A program made the translations under genes and the position numbers. Shown piece after piece: positions 1 to 19,400 of a stretch of 64,000 bases of DNA (its first letter is position 1; every line of letters starts with the position of its first letter). The notes under the pieces are model-generated. The model saw only the letters and a program-made list of their open reading frames with translations. It ran no database searches and was not told where the DNA came from. Source of the stretch: Lolium rigidum (Eukaryota > Streptophyta > Magnoliopsida > Poales > Poaceae); contig NC_061514.1 of assembly GCF_022539505.1 (NCBI RefSeq), positions 343,154,644 to 343,218,643 on the forward strand, written 5' to 3'.

Positions 1-168
1 ATTGTCCTCTTAATAAAAAAATCTTTACCTGCTTTTACTGTACACATGGTCGCTCCATCCTTCTTTTTTGATTAGTGCTACAATAGAGGACCTTCCCTGG
101 TAGAGTCCAGGACGAAACACCAGCCCCGTCGTCATTCTCCTAAAATCCTGCACAGAGAGAAAAAGGAG

Positions 169-805
169 GTGAGCGACGGTGCTAGGGTTGCCATCGCCGT
201 CCCTTCTCGTCGTCCTACGGTGATGCCCGTTCTCACCAACATGCTGCCATCCCTGTGCCTCTCCTCCTCCGGCGACATACACCTGACTGAGATAACGACC
301 GCCAAGCAAGACCCCTCCCATCCCCGACGCCTCTCGCCAATGGCGCCCAGGGTCGAGGATCATAGCCGGATCCACCATCCACGCCGCCTTCCTCCACCCC
401 GCAAGCCCCTGCGCCGCCGGTACGGGCATAGGGCTGTCCTCACCGGCGCCATCGATGGCATCAACCTGGCCATCGCCACCAATACTTGAGGTGCTGATTT
501 CCATGCCCCTAGGACTACGGCCACTGCGCCTTTACTCCCGTCGGTCGCTGCATGGACGAAGTGAACCCAAGTACTTTTCCATCTATAAAGGGAAGAGCAT
601 AATATCAAGAACCGTATTTGACGAAAGGGTGGAGCTCGATGGTAGGCGTTGTTTGCTCCAGCGGTATCCTGCAGCTGCATATGTTCGTCCCTCTCCCCGA
701 GATATCCAGCGCCGGTCCCCGTCATTCTTACTCTCTCCGGATGACTTCCACCTAATGAAGGCTGACAAGATGGGCATCGTAAGTCCTAATAGCCCTAAAC
801 CCTAA
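169..805. other. GC-rich gene-like stretch, no product recognised
   Basis: This stretch is clearly GC-richer than what follows and holds open frames on both strands (+ 169-489, + 455-805, - 25-504). None resembles a family I know, and the frames conflict. A telobox-like AACCCTAACCC lies at its 3' edge (about 797-808), a motif common in plant gene leaders. The best reading is a captured promoter and first-exon fragment inside the putative Helitron. I would not call any of the frames a gene. Confidence 0.2.
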
Positions 806-2295
806 CCCATGTGAAATAGTTAGCTTTACATATGAGCTTTTTTGTTTAACAATTGGATTCATAGCATAAGATCGGATTCATCATTTGCTTTACCAAATTA
901 AAGAAAGTGCTACTTATGGAATTCCTTTGTGTCCGGTTGCCAGATTGATGCTTATAATTGTTGTTATATTTTCACAATCCTGCGTATCTTTTCATTATTA
1001 ATCTTGCTGACAACAAGTAGTTAAAATTATCTGAACCGTTTTGCAACAAAGAATACACAAGGTTTCCCATCGAAGTAAGAGACATTGTTCTATGTTTCTC
1101 ATTCATGTGTGCTAACATTTACTGCAACTGAGATTCATGATGTTGGAGGTGGCCTATTGACACTTGAGCAGAGGGAGGGCAAAATAGCATTTTCAGGTCG
1201 CCGCTGCGCTGCGGCATCAAAATCAGAGCCTAGGTGATTCTTGGAGGCTTCTGTTTTCTTGTGTAATAGTTTATTTTGTAGGTTTAGGCCTTGAGAACGT
1301 TGCATGATGGTTTTGTTTGTCGAGTAATTTTACATGCTTATAATACATTATAAAAAGAAACTACTACATCTTGATATGAAACCAGATTCAGTTCTCTCAT
1401 TCATCTCGATATGCTATTCATCATAGCTAGATTTATGTGGAGTTGTCCTCTCTTCATGTATGTTTGCAGGTAGGTCATTGTTACAATTCATCCACATTAA
1501 ATAAGAAAGTGGGTTCTCCACATTTTATATGTGGCTGGAGCATTGCATTAATTTCCAATTATTGGATCATATAAAGTTGATTAAATTATGAAAATTATGA
1601 GGTATGTTCTCTACATTATTTGTAATAGATCATGTTCTAGGAAGCTAGCTTATAGCAGCACACCTCAATGTATTCTCCATTCCACTGACAACCCCATTGT
1701 GCATGGTAGACAAGAAGCGATGTAGACTGGTATCCAGTAGATGTGATTTCCTACTCATTTTTTTGTGAAATATCTTGAGAATTACCTTCCAGTCTCCATA
1801 GAGGCTATGTTTGTGACCATTTTCAGTTCCAAACTGTTACCTCATTGTTCACTGTCCATGTTCTGTTGATGCATGAAGACAGAGTTCACTGTTTACTTAA
1901 ATTTGTAGCATGATTATTTTTGAAACCGAATGGTTGTTCTTCTCTATATCAATGTAAATTGCAAGTCCCTTTCCGTCTTTTCAAAGAGGAAAAACAAGAT
2001 GCATCTTTCTTAGTTTCAAAGCACTTTTCTATGTTTCGATACAGAGCTCTCAACATTTCATTATCTCTACCAGGATCGATGACCATTATTTTGCAGTCAT
2101 GGATGAACAGAAACATAGTGATGTAACCAGTGTATTAGTTTCACCAGCAGCGAAATGTTAAGTCTATATGGAGCTTTCATTTTTCCCAGAGGGGGAACTT
2201 CCATTTTTCTGATTGACTGTGGGTGGAGCTTTCATTTTTCTTTGTTAGATAAAGATAATTTTTATATGTTCAGGTAGGGACCCTTTTATACAGGA

Positions 2296-2583
2296 ATGAC
2301 ACCGAGGTGGCTGTCGCACGTGCCAGGGGAGGACTGCGTGTATCTAAGCATGATGGAGGACAATCCAGAAGGCGATGGTTCACGGTGTGGCTCCACCAGT
2401 GTTGCAAGGTAACCATTGGAGTCCAACATGGGTAAATTAGGCGTAGCCAGGATAGTTCCTTACCAAATCATACCTAGCAATGTTTATTTGTTTTTTCTAT
2501 TTCTGTAGATACGTGATCATTTGCAACCATTCCGACGTCTGGACATTTGTTGTAGTCGATCCCAACAGTTGGGCAACAGCTAG
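2296..2583 (+). pseudogene. Two-exon gene fragment, unassigned
   Basis: An ATG at 2296 opens a frame that ends in a canonical donor (2408|GTAACC). It resumes in matching phase at 2509 after a CTGTAG acceptor and runs to another donor at 2583 (|GTAATC). The split codon AG|A is preserved, giving about 62 residues with no stop. The second exon begins YVIICNHSDVWTF and includes VVVDPNSW, compositionally like a folded protein core. I do not recognise the family and found no downstream exon that continues in phase. It is probably a captured fragment in the putative Helitron, but a small real gene is not excluded. Confidence 0.35.
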
Positions 2584-2972
2584 GTAATCAATATGGAATT
2601 GTTTAGAATTTTGGTCGTGGTGGTGACTTTTGCTGGTTTTGGGGGTCAGAGCAGTTTATCTGTGTTTATGTGTATTTAGTGATGTTTCCTTGGATTAATT
2701 TTGTCTTTTGTTTTTGTAAAGTGTTTTTGCTGCAGTGCTCTTGTCGTGCTCCGCTGCTAATATGTTCTTGTGTGGAATAAGATGCATTCTTTGAATACTC
2801 CCATGGCTAATTTCCTCCATAGGTGTTGATTCATCTAATCTTTATCATCCCAAGAACCGCCAGGAAAACATCCCAAGATCCTTTGGTTCAAGGCAACTAA
2901 CTTCAATGCAAAGCTGCTCCAACTCTTACTTGCACTTCGTAACTATTAGTAATAAATACATAACCTACACAT

Positions 2973-3086
2973 GCTAATTGGCATGCATTACTGATCACAT
3001 GGGAGCAGCCTCCACTTGACCTGATACTTGCTAATTGCCATGCATTACTGATCACCTGGGAGCAGCTTCCGCCTGACCTGATACAG
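2973..3086. repeat. 57-bp tandem duplication
   Basis: Two head-to-tail copies of a 57-bp unit start at 2973 and 3030. They share GCATTACTGATCAC and the GGGAGCAGC core, with about six mismatches. The divergence shows that this is not a very recent duplication. Confidence 0.8.
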
Positions 3087-3604
3087 GAGGTTGAAAGGAA
3101 AGTGTTGCAACAATCATGTGGTTCCCACCCTCTTTTTCTTTAGCGATCACCACACTCTTCCTCCCTGTAGTGCACATCCTTTTCTGCGTATGAGAAACTT
3201 AGAGCCTGGTAGCCAAAATAATTCACGAAACTTATAGTCAAAATTTTCTGTCATGATGTTTGATGCCTGCCAAATTTTCTGTTTCTTATGTGAATACTGA
3301 TGAAAATTTAGTGTTGCACTATATGAAGGGACTACACTTTTTTTATGTTCGTCAAATACTTAACTTGCATAGCCAATATTGACCACTCAATTCTTTGAAG
3401 AAAGTTTCTTAGGATTGTTCTCTCAGATGCACCGTTCTATTGTGAAAGCAGCACCAATCTGGTATTGCCAAAATGAACACTAACATCTACTGCTTACATG
3501 GTTGATTACTTTTGTGATAATATATATGAACCATTTACTATATGAGAAAATAGGGACATAAACAGCTGCTAATTGAAGGGTTTTTTATGTGTGATCGAAT
3601 ATAG

Positions 3605-3691
3605 GTTCTTGGTTCAACTAAAAAAAATGCACTGAAGGCCTTCTGGAACCAGTGTGGTGTCATATCTGTAAGGGCCCTCCTCCCATCAGGT
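3605..3691 (+). pseudogene. Exon-like fragment
   Basis: An open 87-nt stretch bounded by ATAG| at 3604 and CATCAG|GTATCC at 3691. One frame gives 28 residues starting VLGSTKKNALKAFWNQ. It does not join in phase to the exon pair at 2296-2583, so the two may come from different captured genes. Function unknown. Confidence 0.25.
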
Positions 3692-4930
3692 ATCCAAATA
3701 TCATTTCAATCATATTGCATGTTCGTCATTAGATGTGGTGCTCTGTTCTTGTAAGCTGAGTGCCCTCTATTATACGCAGATAATATGTTGATTGTAAAAC
3801 CTGCAAAATAAGTGTGCAATCGTGGGAATGATTAGATTAAGTTTTAGAGAAAATCAAACACGCAACTTGTGCCTCAAATTTGCACAAGATGGAGCTTATA
3901 TTTTTGGGTCTGTTTATGTTTTTGTGCATATGCGACAATGCATTAGCATGGAGATATGTAAGAGCTTCATTTTTTTCAACTGGTATTTTGTCTCATTTCT
4001 CCACTGGAACAATCTTAAGAATGGTGTTGCAGTTTTCCTACCAAAATACATACTATCTTTTTAGCTCTCCATCTCCAAGAGCAAGGTTTTAAGAACTTTC
4101 TTCATTCTCTCACCTAAAAGTTGCAGTTACCATTTATTTCTTGAATTAATAATAGTTAATTTTTGTATGTTTATTTCATGGAGCTGAATTATGAACTTAT
4201 ATTTGGTTCATAATGTGTTCCTAACTTCTTAACTATTACTGTTTTTCTATGATTTTCAGTGGTTATATATACCCGGTGCATTACTATACTAGATGAAGCA
4301 GATCTTAGGCCATAAGATTCCCAGGGGCACTACTGTTGCAGCATTATCTCCTTATTGTTACAGTACAACATATAATATGCATGAGTTGATGGTTTCCTGC
4401 GTCTTTCTGCAGATTGTGTTGAAGCATACTATAGAGAACTAATCGAAGATGACAAGATTCTTTTTTATTTGCAATTATAACAAGCATTTTGTCAATCTGT
4501 TTACAATTTCAAGAAAACATTGACATAATCAAGGTTAGTGTTTGGTGTCCGGTCAAGGATACATTGCCATGGATTACTCATCAACTTGAATGAGTAATTT
4601 AAACATGAAGTTTTGGTATCCAAAGTTATGTTTATCACTACTTATTGAAGACACAATTTTGTGTTTACTAGACAAGAATCCAACGGGCAAGCTGTTCGGC
4701 GAGTGGCCCAAAAACCTCTCCTCTGAAATTCTGGCTAGATGTAACGTCTGTAGTATTACATTGTAAAGAATATTTTTTTTGAACAAAACCTCAAATCCAT
4801 GAATTTGTAAAGTCTTTACTAATTGTATCAAGGCATACGATCTATTAAGGATTATATGTTCAGTTTTTAAATAAATGAACCGTAGCAACGCACGAGCATT
4901 CAACTAGTACACATAAATACTGGGTATATT

Positions 4931-5086
4931 GAGAACCAACCTGTGGTTGGGTGGTTAGGATAATGGTTGTACCACCAGCTCATCAGAGTTCAAACCCAAG
5001 GTTTAATATTTGTGTGTTTTATAAAGGCGACATATTTTCTTTCAGTGGGAGGCGGAATATTTTTTCTTTCAGTGGGAGGCGGACTA
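4931..5086 (+). mobile_element. tRNA-derived SINE-like fragment
   Basis: The segment starts GAGAACCAACCTGTGGTTGG, followed by GGTGGTTAGG (A-box-like) and AGTTCAAACCC (B-box-like) about 50 nt later, then an AT-rich stretch and TTTCAGTGGGAGGCGGA, the latter duplicated at a 27-bp spacing. This order matches the tRNA-derived Au-type SINEs of grasses as I remember them. The copy is degenerate and truncated, starting 24 bp right of the Helitron-like terminus. Family assignment is from memory. Confidence 0.45.
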
Positions 5087-6249
5087 CTGTCAGAGTGGAA
5101 GCACGAGCATACCTCTAATTGTCTGTGTACATGTTTACCTCAACGGTCCAATTTGTGTAATTGTTGGTTCTCTTGCTAAAAAAGCATACACCAGTAGAAG
5201 AAACGCTTATTTACAAGCTAATCGTAATGGCCTCAAGAAATGGAACTTCTCGACTCACAATATGACAACTTGTGGACAGAACATGATGTGATGCCTTTTT
5301 TATTTTTGAAACCTTATTTGGCTTATAGTACTATATTAGAGAAAGAGAATAACATATATGACAATGGGATAATGGGGGATACGGAATTCCGGGGGAGACG
5401 AACACGTCATCACTATGCCACCACAATTCTCTCAAAAAAATCTCATCTCTTTTGCTGGTCACTACAATTCTAATCGGTGGTGGGAAATATCTAGAAATGC
5501 GACCACTAAAGCATATGCAAATGCTTGTAGATGCCCAAACTTCTTTGAATCACCACACAACGGAGCTTATAAATCACACCTAACACATCGGTGGGGACAC
5601 ACACATCGCCATGCCACCATTATCTCGCATGGCTAATGAACTTTCTCGAAACAACTCGAAGGAAGAGACGGTTGGCGAAGATAAATGGTCGCATCATAGA
5701 GCCACACCGACAAACATCATAAGAACCAACACATGAACTATTAAAGCCGTTGGGGACATAAACTCACACGCTCCGTGCCTCTGTGGCAATGCTAGATAAA
5801 GTTCCACCTAGACAAGATTAAAGATCGTGAAATTTTAATTTTGATATATAATATACCTATCCTTGTTGCATATATGTAATATTTTGTATTCCATGTCTTA
5901 GATTTCGTTGTCTTCATTTTATTTATGAGATGTCTTTTCTTATTATTCCTTCAACAGATTAATGATTTCTTGTGCAAGTCTTAACCAATCAAAACAATTC
6001 TAAATGGAGTATTATAAACACAAATACTAGGTATAATATTGAGGCACTTAGCTATTTCACATATTCTTACATGTGGGCCCGACTGATTTTTTTTTCACCC
6101 ATCTGCTCATATCAATATCAATCAAGTCAGCAAGAGAGGATAAAAGGTCGATACCCAAGGCTGCAAGGCCCAAACACGGTCAAGGGGCCCAATTGCCCAA
6201 CTCCAAACCGCCTCACTTCTGATCCATCCTCTCCGACTCCGACGACGAG
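5087..6249. other. Upstream region of the HAT gene
   Basis: AT-rich intergenic sequence without a convincing ORF or repeat. The last ~60 bp before the ATG become GC- and CT-rich (a leader with CTCCGACTCCGACGACGAG). The promoter must lie here, but I cannot place a TATA box with confidence. Confidence 0.3.
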
Positions 6250-13847
<7,598 letters not shown>

Positions 13848-14677
13848 AAGCTCATCTTTCCGTGCCATGTCAAATTAGATAAGCTGACCAATTCAGTCCT
13901 GTATATTTCTGTAGGATCTCTCTCCCCTCTCTCTGCCTGGTACCGTGACTGTCGTTCTGTGTAACATCACATTGTTGATTGTTGTATCACCACATGGTTT
14001 GCCAAGCTTTGCAGTTAATAATTATGTCACCGGTGTGGTCTTCCTGCTCCTACAGTCGAGCAGCACATGCACGCCTGTGTTGGTTAATAATTATACAGGT
14101 CCCGTATTTTTTTTTCTGCTCCATGTTTTTTACTTGCTCATTTGGCACTGGCATTGGCAGGCTGCTACCATGCATATGCATCTCGGTTTTTTGACAAACA
14201 CTGCAAATCACTGATTTGAAGAAGCGAATGGCAACTCATCTCATCAGTCCCAATCGTTGAGAGGTTGCTACGGTGTCAAGTAGAGTGGGTCATTTCTGTT
14301 ATGAAACTGGTAAGACACGTCCTTGCACTAAATTGGGAGATGAGTTTGAAGTTCAGTATTGAAGAAATTATTGAGACTATTGATCAAAATTGATCGGAAT
14401 TGCTAAGTTTCAGCTAGCTGAGACATAGCTTATGTTGTACTCATGTGTTCCAAATCCTACTTTAAATTGATCGGAATTGCTAAGTTTCAGCTAGATGAGA
14501 CGTAGCTTATGTCGTAGTCATGTGCTCCTACGTTGCATTTTGTTTTTTTACTTGAAGATTCGTGTTTGCTGATGTTTGTACTTTACTTAGGCCCGCGTTG
14601 CACGCTGATGTAATCAACTGAGACGTAACTTAAATCTCAGTCAACTGAGCATTAGAGACACCCCAAATTGATACATA
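13848..14677. other. HAT 3' flank with a 77-bp tandem duplication
   Basis: The first few hundred bases are probably 3' UTR and terminator, though no polyadenylation site can be fixed. At 14387-14463 and 14464-14540 there are two direct copies of a 77-bp unit beginning AAATTGATCGGAATTGC, with a handful of substitutions. Nothing else is recognised. Confidence 0.6.
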
Positions 14678-14757
14678 CTCCGTTTCTAAATATAGTACGA
14701 TGGTTTGACAGCTCAAATTAAATTGCCAAAACCTTTTTATCTTGAGAAACAGAGGAG
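14678..14757. mobile_element. Stowaway-like MITE
   Basis: An 80-bp element with ends CTCCGTTTCT and AGAAACAGAGGAG (imperfect inverted repeats), flanked by TA at 14676-14677 and 14758-14759. This is the widespread CTCCGTTTC Stowaway class of grasses. Confidence 0.8.
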
Positions 14758-14759
14758 TA

Positions 14760-16098
14760 AGTATGCAACTTCATTCATATTGCACAAAACGGGCATATTT
14801 TGATTATCTAGACCTGATAATACTTCTACTGTATTGTGCGATAAAACAATTCTATGATTTTTATTTATGTGCTCATAGTCTCGTATGTGCCCCCTCCCCC
14901 AGTATCGCCAACCCTACCGACGTTTCTACTCCGTGTAAAACCCAACCCAGCATCATATTCCGCACGAAAGGGAAGGGCAACATGTGCATGTGGTGTCGAT
15001 AATCGCTACCAAATGCAGGTGGGCCGATCGGTGGTGATTCTTCCATTCCATGTTAATGCAGAAAACATGGACACGAAACAGAGGTCAAAGCAGAGCTGGA
15101 CCTTGACATGGACAGGAAGAAGCTGGGACATAGAAGGGCAAGCCGTAGCCATGCAACCTACGTGGTCGTGGAGCACATGGATAGTTAGGGCATTTCTAGC
15201 CTATCCCTTGCACCCCTCCTTGGCGATACGGGCGGGATTATTATCTCCATCTGTAAATACATCTTGTAAGCCGTCGGTTATGATTTAATCGCTTCATTGA
15301 GAAAATCCATAGCGTTGTGTAAATACTCCTCAATATAGCGAAGTTTTACGTGCCAGCTGTTTTTTCCACGTCAAAATCCTCGTGTCCCATGTGATTAGTT
15401 TGTTCCCTCTTTGTTATTTGCTTGTTGCGTTTATAACACGTATCGCTGCCGCAGATCCGACACATCACACGAGTACCCCTTGCGTATGCGCTCGAGTGGC
15501 GCCCATGCCTCCCAAGGGTCGCCTGCCGCAGACCCGACACGTCATGCGAGTACCCCCTGCGTAGGTGCTAGAGTGGCGCCCATGCCTCCCGAGGGTTGCC
15601 CGCCGCCCAGGGGCCCTAGCTCCTGAGATATGCGGCTGACTTCGAGAAATCGTGCGGCTCCACCCTCGCCATCGGCCTACGTGAAGGCACGAAAGCTGCA
15701 GAGGACGGGGCACATGATGATCTGCGGACGGGAGGAGGAGAGCGATGTTGCTGCCTCCGCCGTGGGATGAAACGTCGTGGAGGTGAGTGTGGCCGCCCCC
15801 AAGACGAGCGTGGAGAGGGCCCGCAACAAGGGAGACCATGGCGGCAACGCGGACAACGGCGAAGGGTCTGAGGCGGTGGAGCTAGGAGCTAGAAGGAGGC
15901 TCTTCCTGGTGATGGATATAGTCTCAATGGCTTTGAAGTATGGCATGAAACTCACTAGGATATCCTTCAAAAGAGAATTTATAGAGAAGGGTATTTAAAC
16001 ATAGAATCATTTTGAATCCCATTTGCATCCGGATTGAGCTAAGGAGGTGTGAACGGCAATTTTTTTTCTCTGGAGGAGCCTCCACAGAGTATATTTAA
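14760..16098. other. Intergenic, with GC-rich block and tandem repeat
   Basis: No protein family is recognised. The part from about 15440 to 15900 is GC-rich and has open frames on both strands, none convincing. It contains the 77-bp tandem repeat listed separately. The block could be an old captured gene fragment. Confidence 0.3.
15448..15601. repeat. 77-bp tandem duplication, two copies
   Basis: Direct copies start at 15448 and 15525, each beginning GCCGCAG and including GAGTGGCGCCCATGCCTCCC. A third copy appears to start at 15602 but diverges at once. About 90 percent identity by eye. Confidence 0.8.
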
Positions 16099-16407
16099 GG
16101 AAAAATTTGCTATAAGACATCTTTATTTTATGGCGTTTGTCAAAACACACCGTCCGATCAAATCTTTGCTAGGTACCATTGTTATTGTGCGGCACAGAAT
16201 ACACCACCTATCTACAAAGAGGAAATTTTGCACTTTTGGCTGGCATGACTGGTTTTGAAGAAAAAGTGCAAAACTCGTGGTTTTTGGACATATGGTGTGT
16301 TCTGAAAAATGTGCTACAAAATTGTAATGGTGTTTGGCAAATACATAATCGGACAATGTGTTTTAGCCAACGACGTAAAATATCGGTATCCTGTAGCAAA
16401 TTTTTCC
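16099..16407. mobile_element. MULE-derived MITE
   Basis: A 309-bp element with inverted ends GGAAAAATTTGCTA / TAGCAAATTTTTCC, flanked by an exact 9-bp direct repeat TATATTTAA (16090-16098 and 16408-16416). A 9-bp duplication is the Mutator superfamily signature. No coding capacity. Confidence 0.88.
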
Positions 16408-16416
16408 TATATTTAA

Positions 16417-19400
16417 AGGTCATCGAAATAATCTCTGATATAAGGATCGGCTAGGTACGATTTAGTCCCCTAAGATAGAAATTTTACTCTTTGGTCGGCT
16501 AGAGATACCATAATAGTTCTCCCACGTTTGCTTGGCATGCACCTGAATGAACGCATGGGACTGGGATGGGCGTTGTGCTGTGTGACACCGTGACACCATG
16601 ACTGGTTACGTACGTAGTACGTACCCCACAGCTGAGCTAGGCAGCGGCCTAGCTACCCCGGGCCTGCGTGATACAGTCCCCGCCTTGAACGGCGCCCTGG
16701 ACGCCGCACATGGCGCGCGTCGAGGGGAGGAGACACGCCTACGTAGTACCTGCTGCCATGCAGCGCTACCTTGGTCGCTTCCTCTGCTCTTCTGATTGTC
16801 CGTATTCGTCCCAATCCAGATTTGGTTATTCTGATGATCGGATTACACCTACTGTTCAAGGAGCGCGAGTACAGTGCCCGGATTAACCGAGATCGATGTG
16901 ACGGGGGCGTGGGCGAGACGAGAGTATATCTTGTTCAACTACCTTGACAGACTCAAGATAGTTCGGGCCGGCAGTCGTCGTCGTCGTCGCACTCGCATAC
17001 TATATTCGCCGGAGCCGAACCGAACGACAGAGGATACGCGCGCGGCGTGCGCTGTAAAGCAGAATATATATGGCGCCACGGAACGGGACGCGCATCCACC
17101 ACGCAACACGGAGGCGGTGGTCACCGCGCGTACGCTCGGCCGCTCCCGTTCCCTCCTCCCCAGATCGATCGGCGCCCATTTTCTATTGCCGCTCGCCGGC
17201 CGACTTGTTTTTGCTCCCCTTCCATCCATCGCTTTTCTTCTCACCTCTAGTCTGGATCACTCTCGCTGGGTATAGCGGTGGGAGGAAGAGTGGAAGACCT
17301 TTTGGAAAGCAAAATTCGCTAGTCACTCACTGCGGTCTCTCTCAGCTCAGCTGGCGTGGCTCGGTCTTTATCCGCGGTCACTGGCCGGCCGGCGAGCTCA
17401 GCCTTATCCTCCTGACATTCTTGGCCCATACATGCATCCGCCCTTTTGGAGGGAGACTGGCTAGACACACTTTTTGCCACTTCTTTTCCTCCCACTCCCA
17501 GTGCGCATAACGGACTGTCAGCCTCCAGGGACCACCAACAACATGAAGCAAGTTACAAATATCCAAAGTTTCATAACAATAACAAATACTGTAAAATAAA
17601 TGCCATGTATGCATGGAGGTTAGAAAATACTGTAAAATATTTTTTTTTTAAGAATCAGGTGCGCCTACACCCATGTTCTCCGCCATATTTTCGGTGCTTA
17701 TTTTATTCGGCAATTTGACTAACATCTATGTCGACGTGAGCTAGGCCGGGTTCAAACTCTGCTCCACCCTATATACTAACCAAAAGTTTCCGTCATTAAC
17801 CCATCTCGTTAATCATTCAGGTTAAGCCGCTCCCTCAAGCATCATCTCCCATGGATCACCACAACTACCTTTAACCAACTTGTTAATCCTCGCGACAAGC
17901 GTACCGTACGTACGTGCCAGTGCCACCGGGCAGTGTTTTAGCTGCAAAAGACGCACGGAGAACATCATCGCACCGAGTGGCGAGGCAACGCAAGCAGCTT
18001 TACCGGGTATTTTCAAATTGAAGCAAGCCTGATTCATCTCCCTAACCCTAAGCCACCCAAAGGACAGCGAGCATGCAGCTTTAGGCCACCCTAACAGTAG
18101 TAGTACTAGACAAGTAGATAGCCAGTAATATATCTCTCTTGTGCAGTGGAAGTGTCCTAGCTAAATTTTTGCTCGATCGAGAGAGCCGCCGAGCTAATTC
18201 GAGCCTTTTGTGTTGTGCATTTGTCTACGCTAACTGTCGGGTCCAATAAGATTATAAAATTACAGAAATTTGGATAAAAAGCATTGGACACCATATATAA
18301 AGACAAAGGAGTTCTAGTAAGAGTTTGAGCGGATGAAAAATTTCCTCCATAAGAAAGTGCAAGTGAATCCTTTGTAAAATTTCTCTAAGACCCCAAAGAA
18401 TAGGGAGTCACGAGCGGTAGAAATAGAATTTGTGCATTTGCATATCATGCATCTCAAAACGAAAGTTCATTTCAAAATTTAGAGGGAAAGTCCAAATAAA
18501 ATTTAGAACCAAAGACGTAAGTGTATTTGATTTGCACTCATATACACATCAATACAAAAAAAATGAAATTCTACATCACGGATGAACTGAATTCAAAATG
18601 GAGGTTTGAATTATTCAAACTTGATTTCAAATTCAAATATTCATAACAAATAAAAAATAGAAAAATACAAGAAAAATTTGAAAATGCTCAAAATTAAATT
18701 ATCTTTCATAATTAAAGCATGACATAGTTGATTACGAAAGAAAATACAAAAGGAAATCAAAGGAAGTAAAACCCTATTACGAACTACAATGAAATAAAAG
18801 AAAAAACCTAGCTACACCTACCTATACATCTTCTTATCATCACACTTATCTTCCTATATTGATCTTCTGACCTACAAGATATAAACACAAAAACAAACCA
18901 TTGGCTTATGCTAAAAGGTTGGCTCCACCATCTGGTGAAGCCATTTGCTATTGAATTCAAAGGAAAAGATCCAAGCGAGAAACCCTAGAATCAAAGCCAT
19001 TGTGCAAGTGAATCCTTAGAAAATTTCTATGGAGCCCAATTCTATGAACAAACGACCAACCTAGCAAAAAAATCTTAAAGAACCGAATTCTCCAAAAATT
19101 CTACGAAATTTATTTTGAAAGGAGCCCTCGATGGTGGAGGCAGTATCACATGGAATACGCGTATCACAACGATGTCTCCTTATTGATGTTGTCATTGCGA
19201 CGACATTGAAAGCATGTGGTGCTTTGGTCTGGCAAATCACTCTAAATCCTACATATTTTCTCTTCCTCTTTCAACCCGATAAATTATAAGTTAGAGATGG
19301 CGACCGAGTGTCTTGATATACCTTATGGTTTTATCAAGTACCTTTGGTATTCATGTTTATTTTGGTGCACTTTAATAAATAAAATCAGATTACTTACTAC

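Larger units (their letters stand above)
1..4907 (+). mobile_element. Putative Helitron carrying gene fragments (left end not located)
   Basis: The right boundary near 4880-4907 reads as a grass Helitron 3' terminus: a short GC-rich segment with GCAACGCACGAGCATT, then CTAG followed by T (4904-4908). Helitrons end in CTRR and insert between A and T. The interval upstream is a patchwork of exon-like pieces bounded by plausible splice sites (for example 2296-2408/2509-2583 and 3605-3691) separated by AT-rich sequence, with no Rep/helicase ORF. That fits a non-autonomous, gene-capturing Helitron. I could not find a convincing 5' TC terminus, so the element may begin before the window, or only its last part may be Helitron. 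Confidence 0.35.

Noticed and set aside
797..808. Telomere-like CCTAAACCCTAACCC
   Set aside because: Only about two units; this is a telobox-type motif, not an interstitial telomere array.
16600..17500. GC-rich stretch with several open frames, considered as a gene
   Set aside because: No start, splice or domain signal, frames compete on both strands, and the translation is Arg/Pro-rich as expected from base composition.
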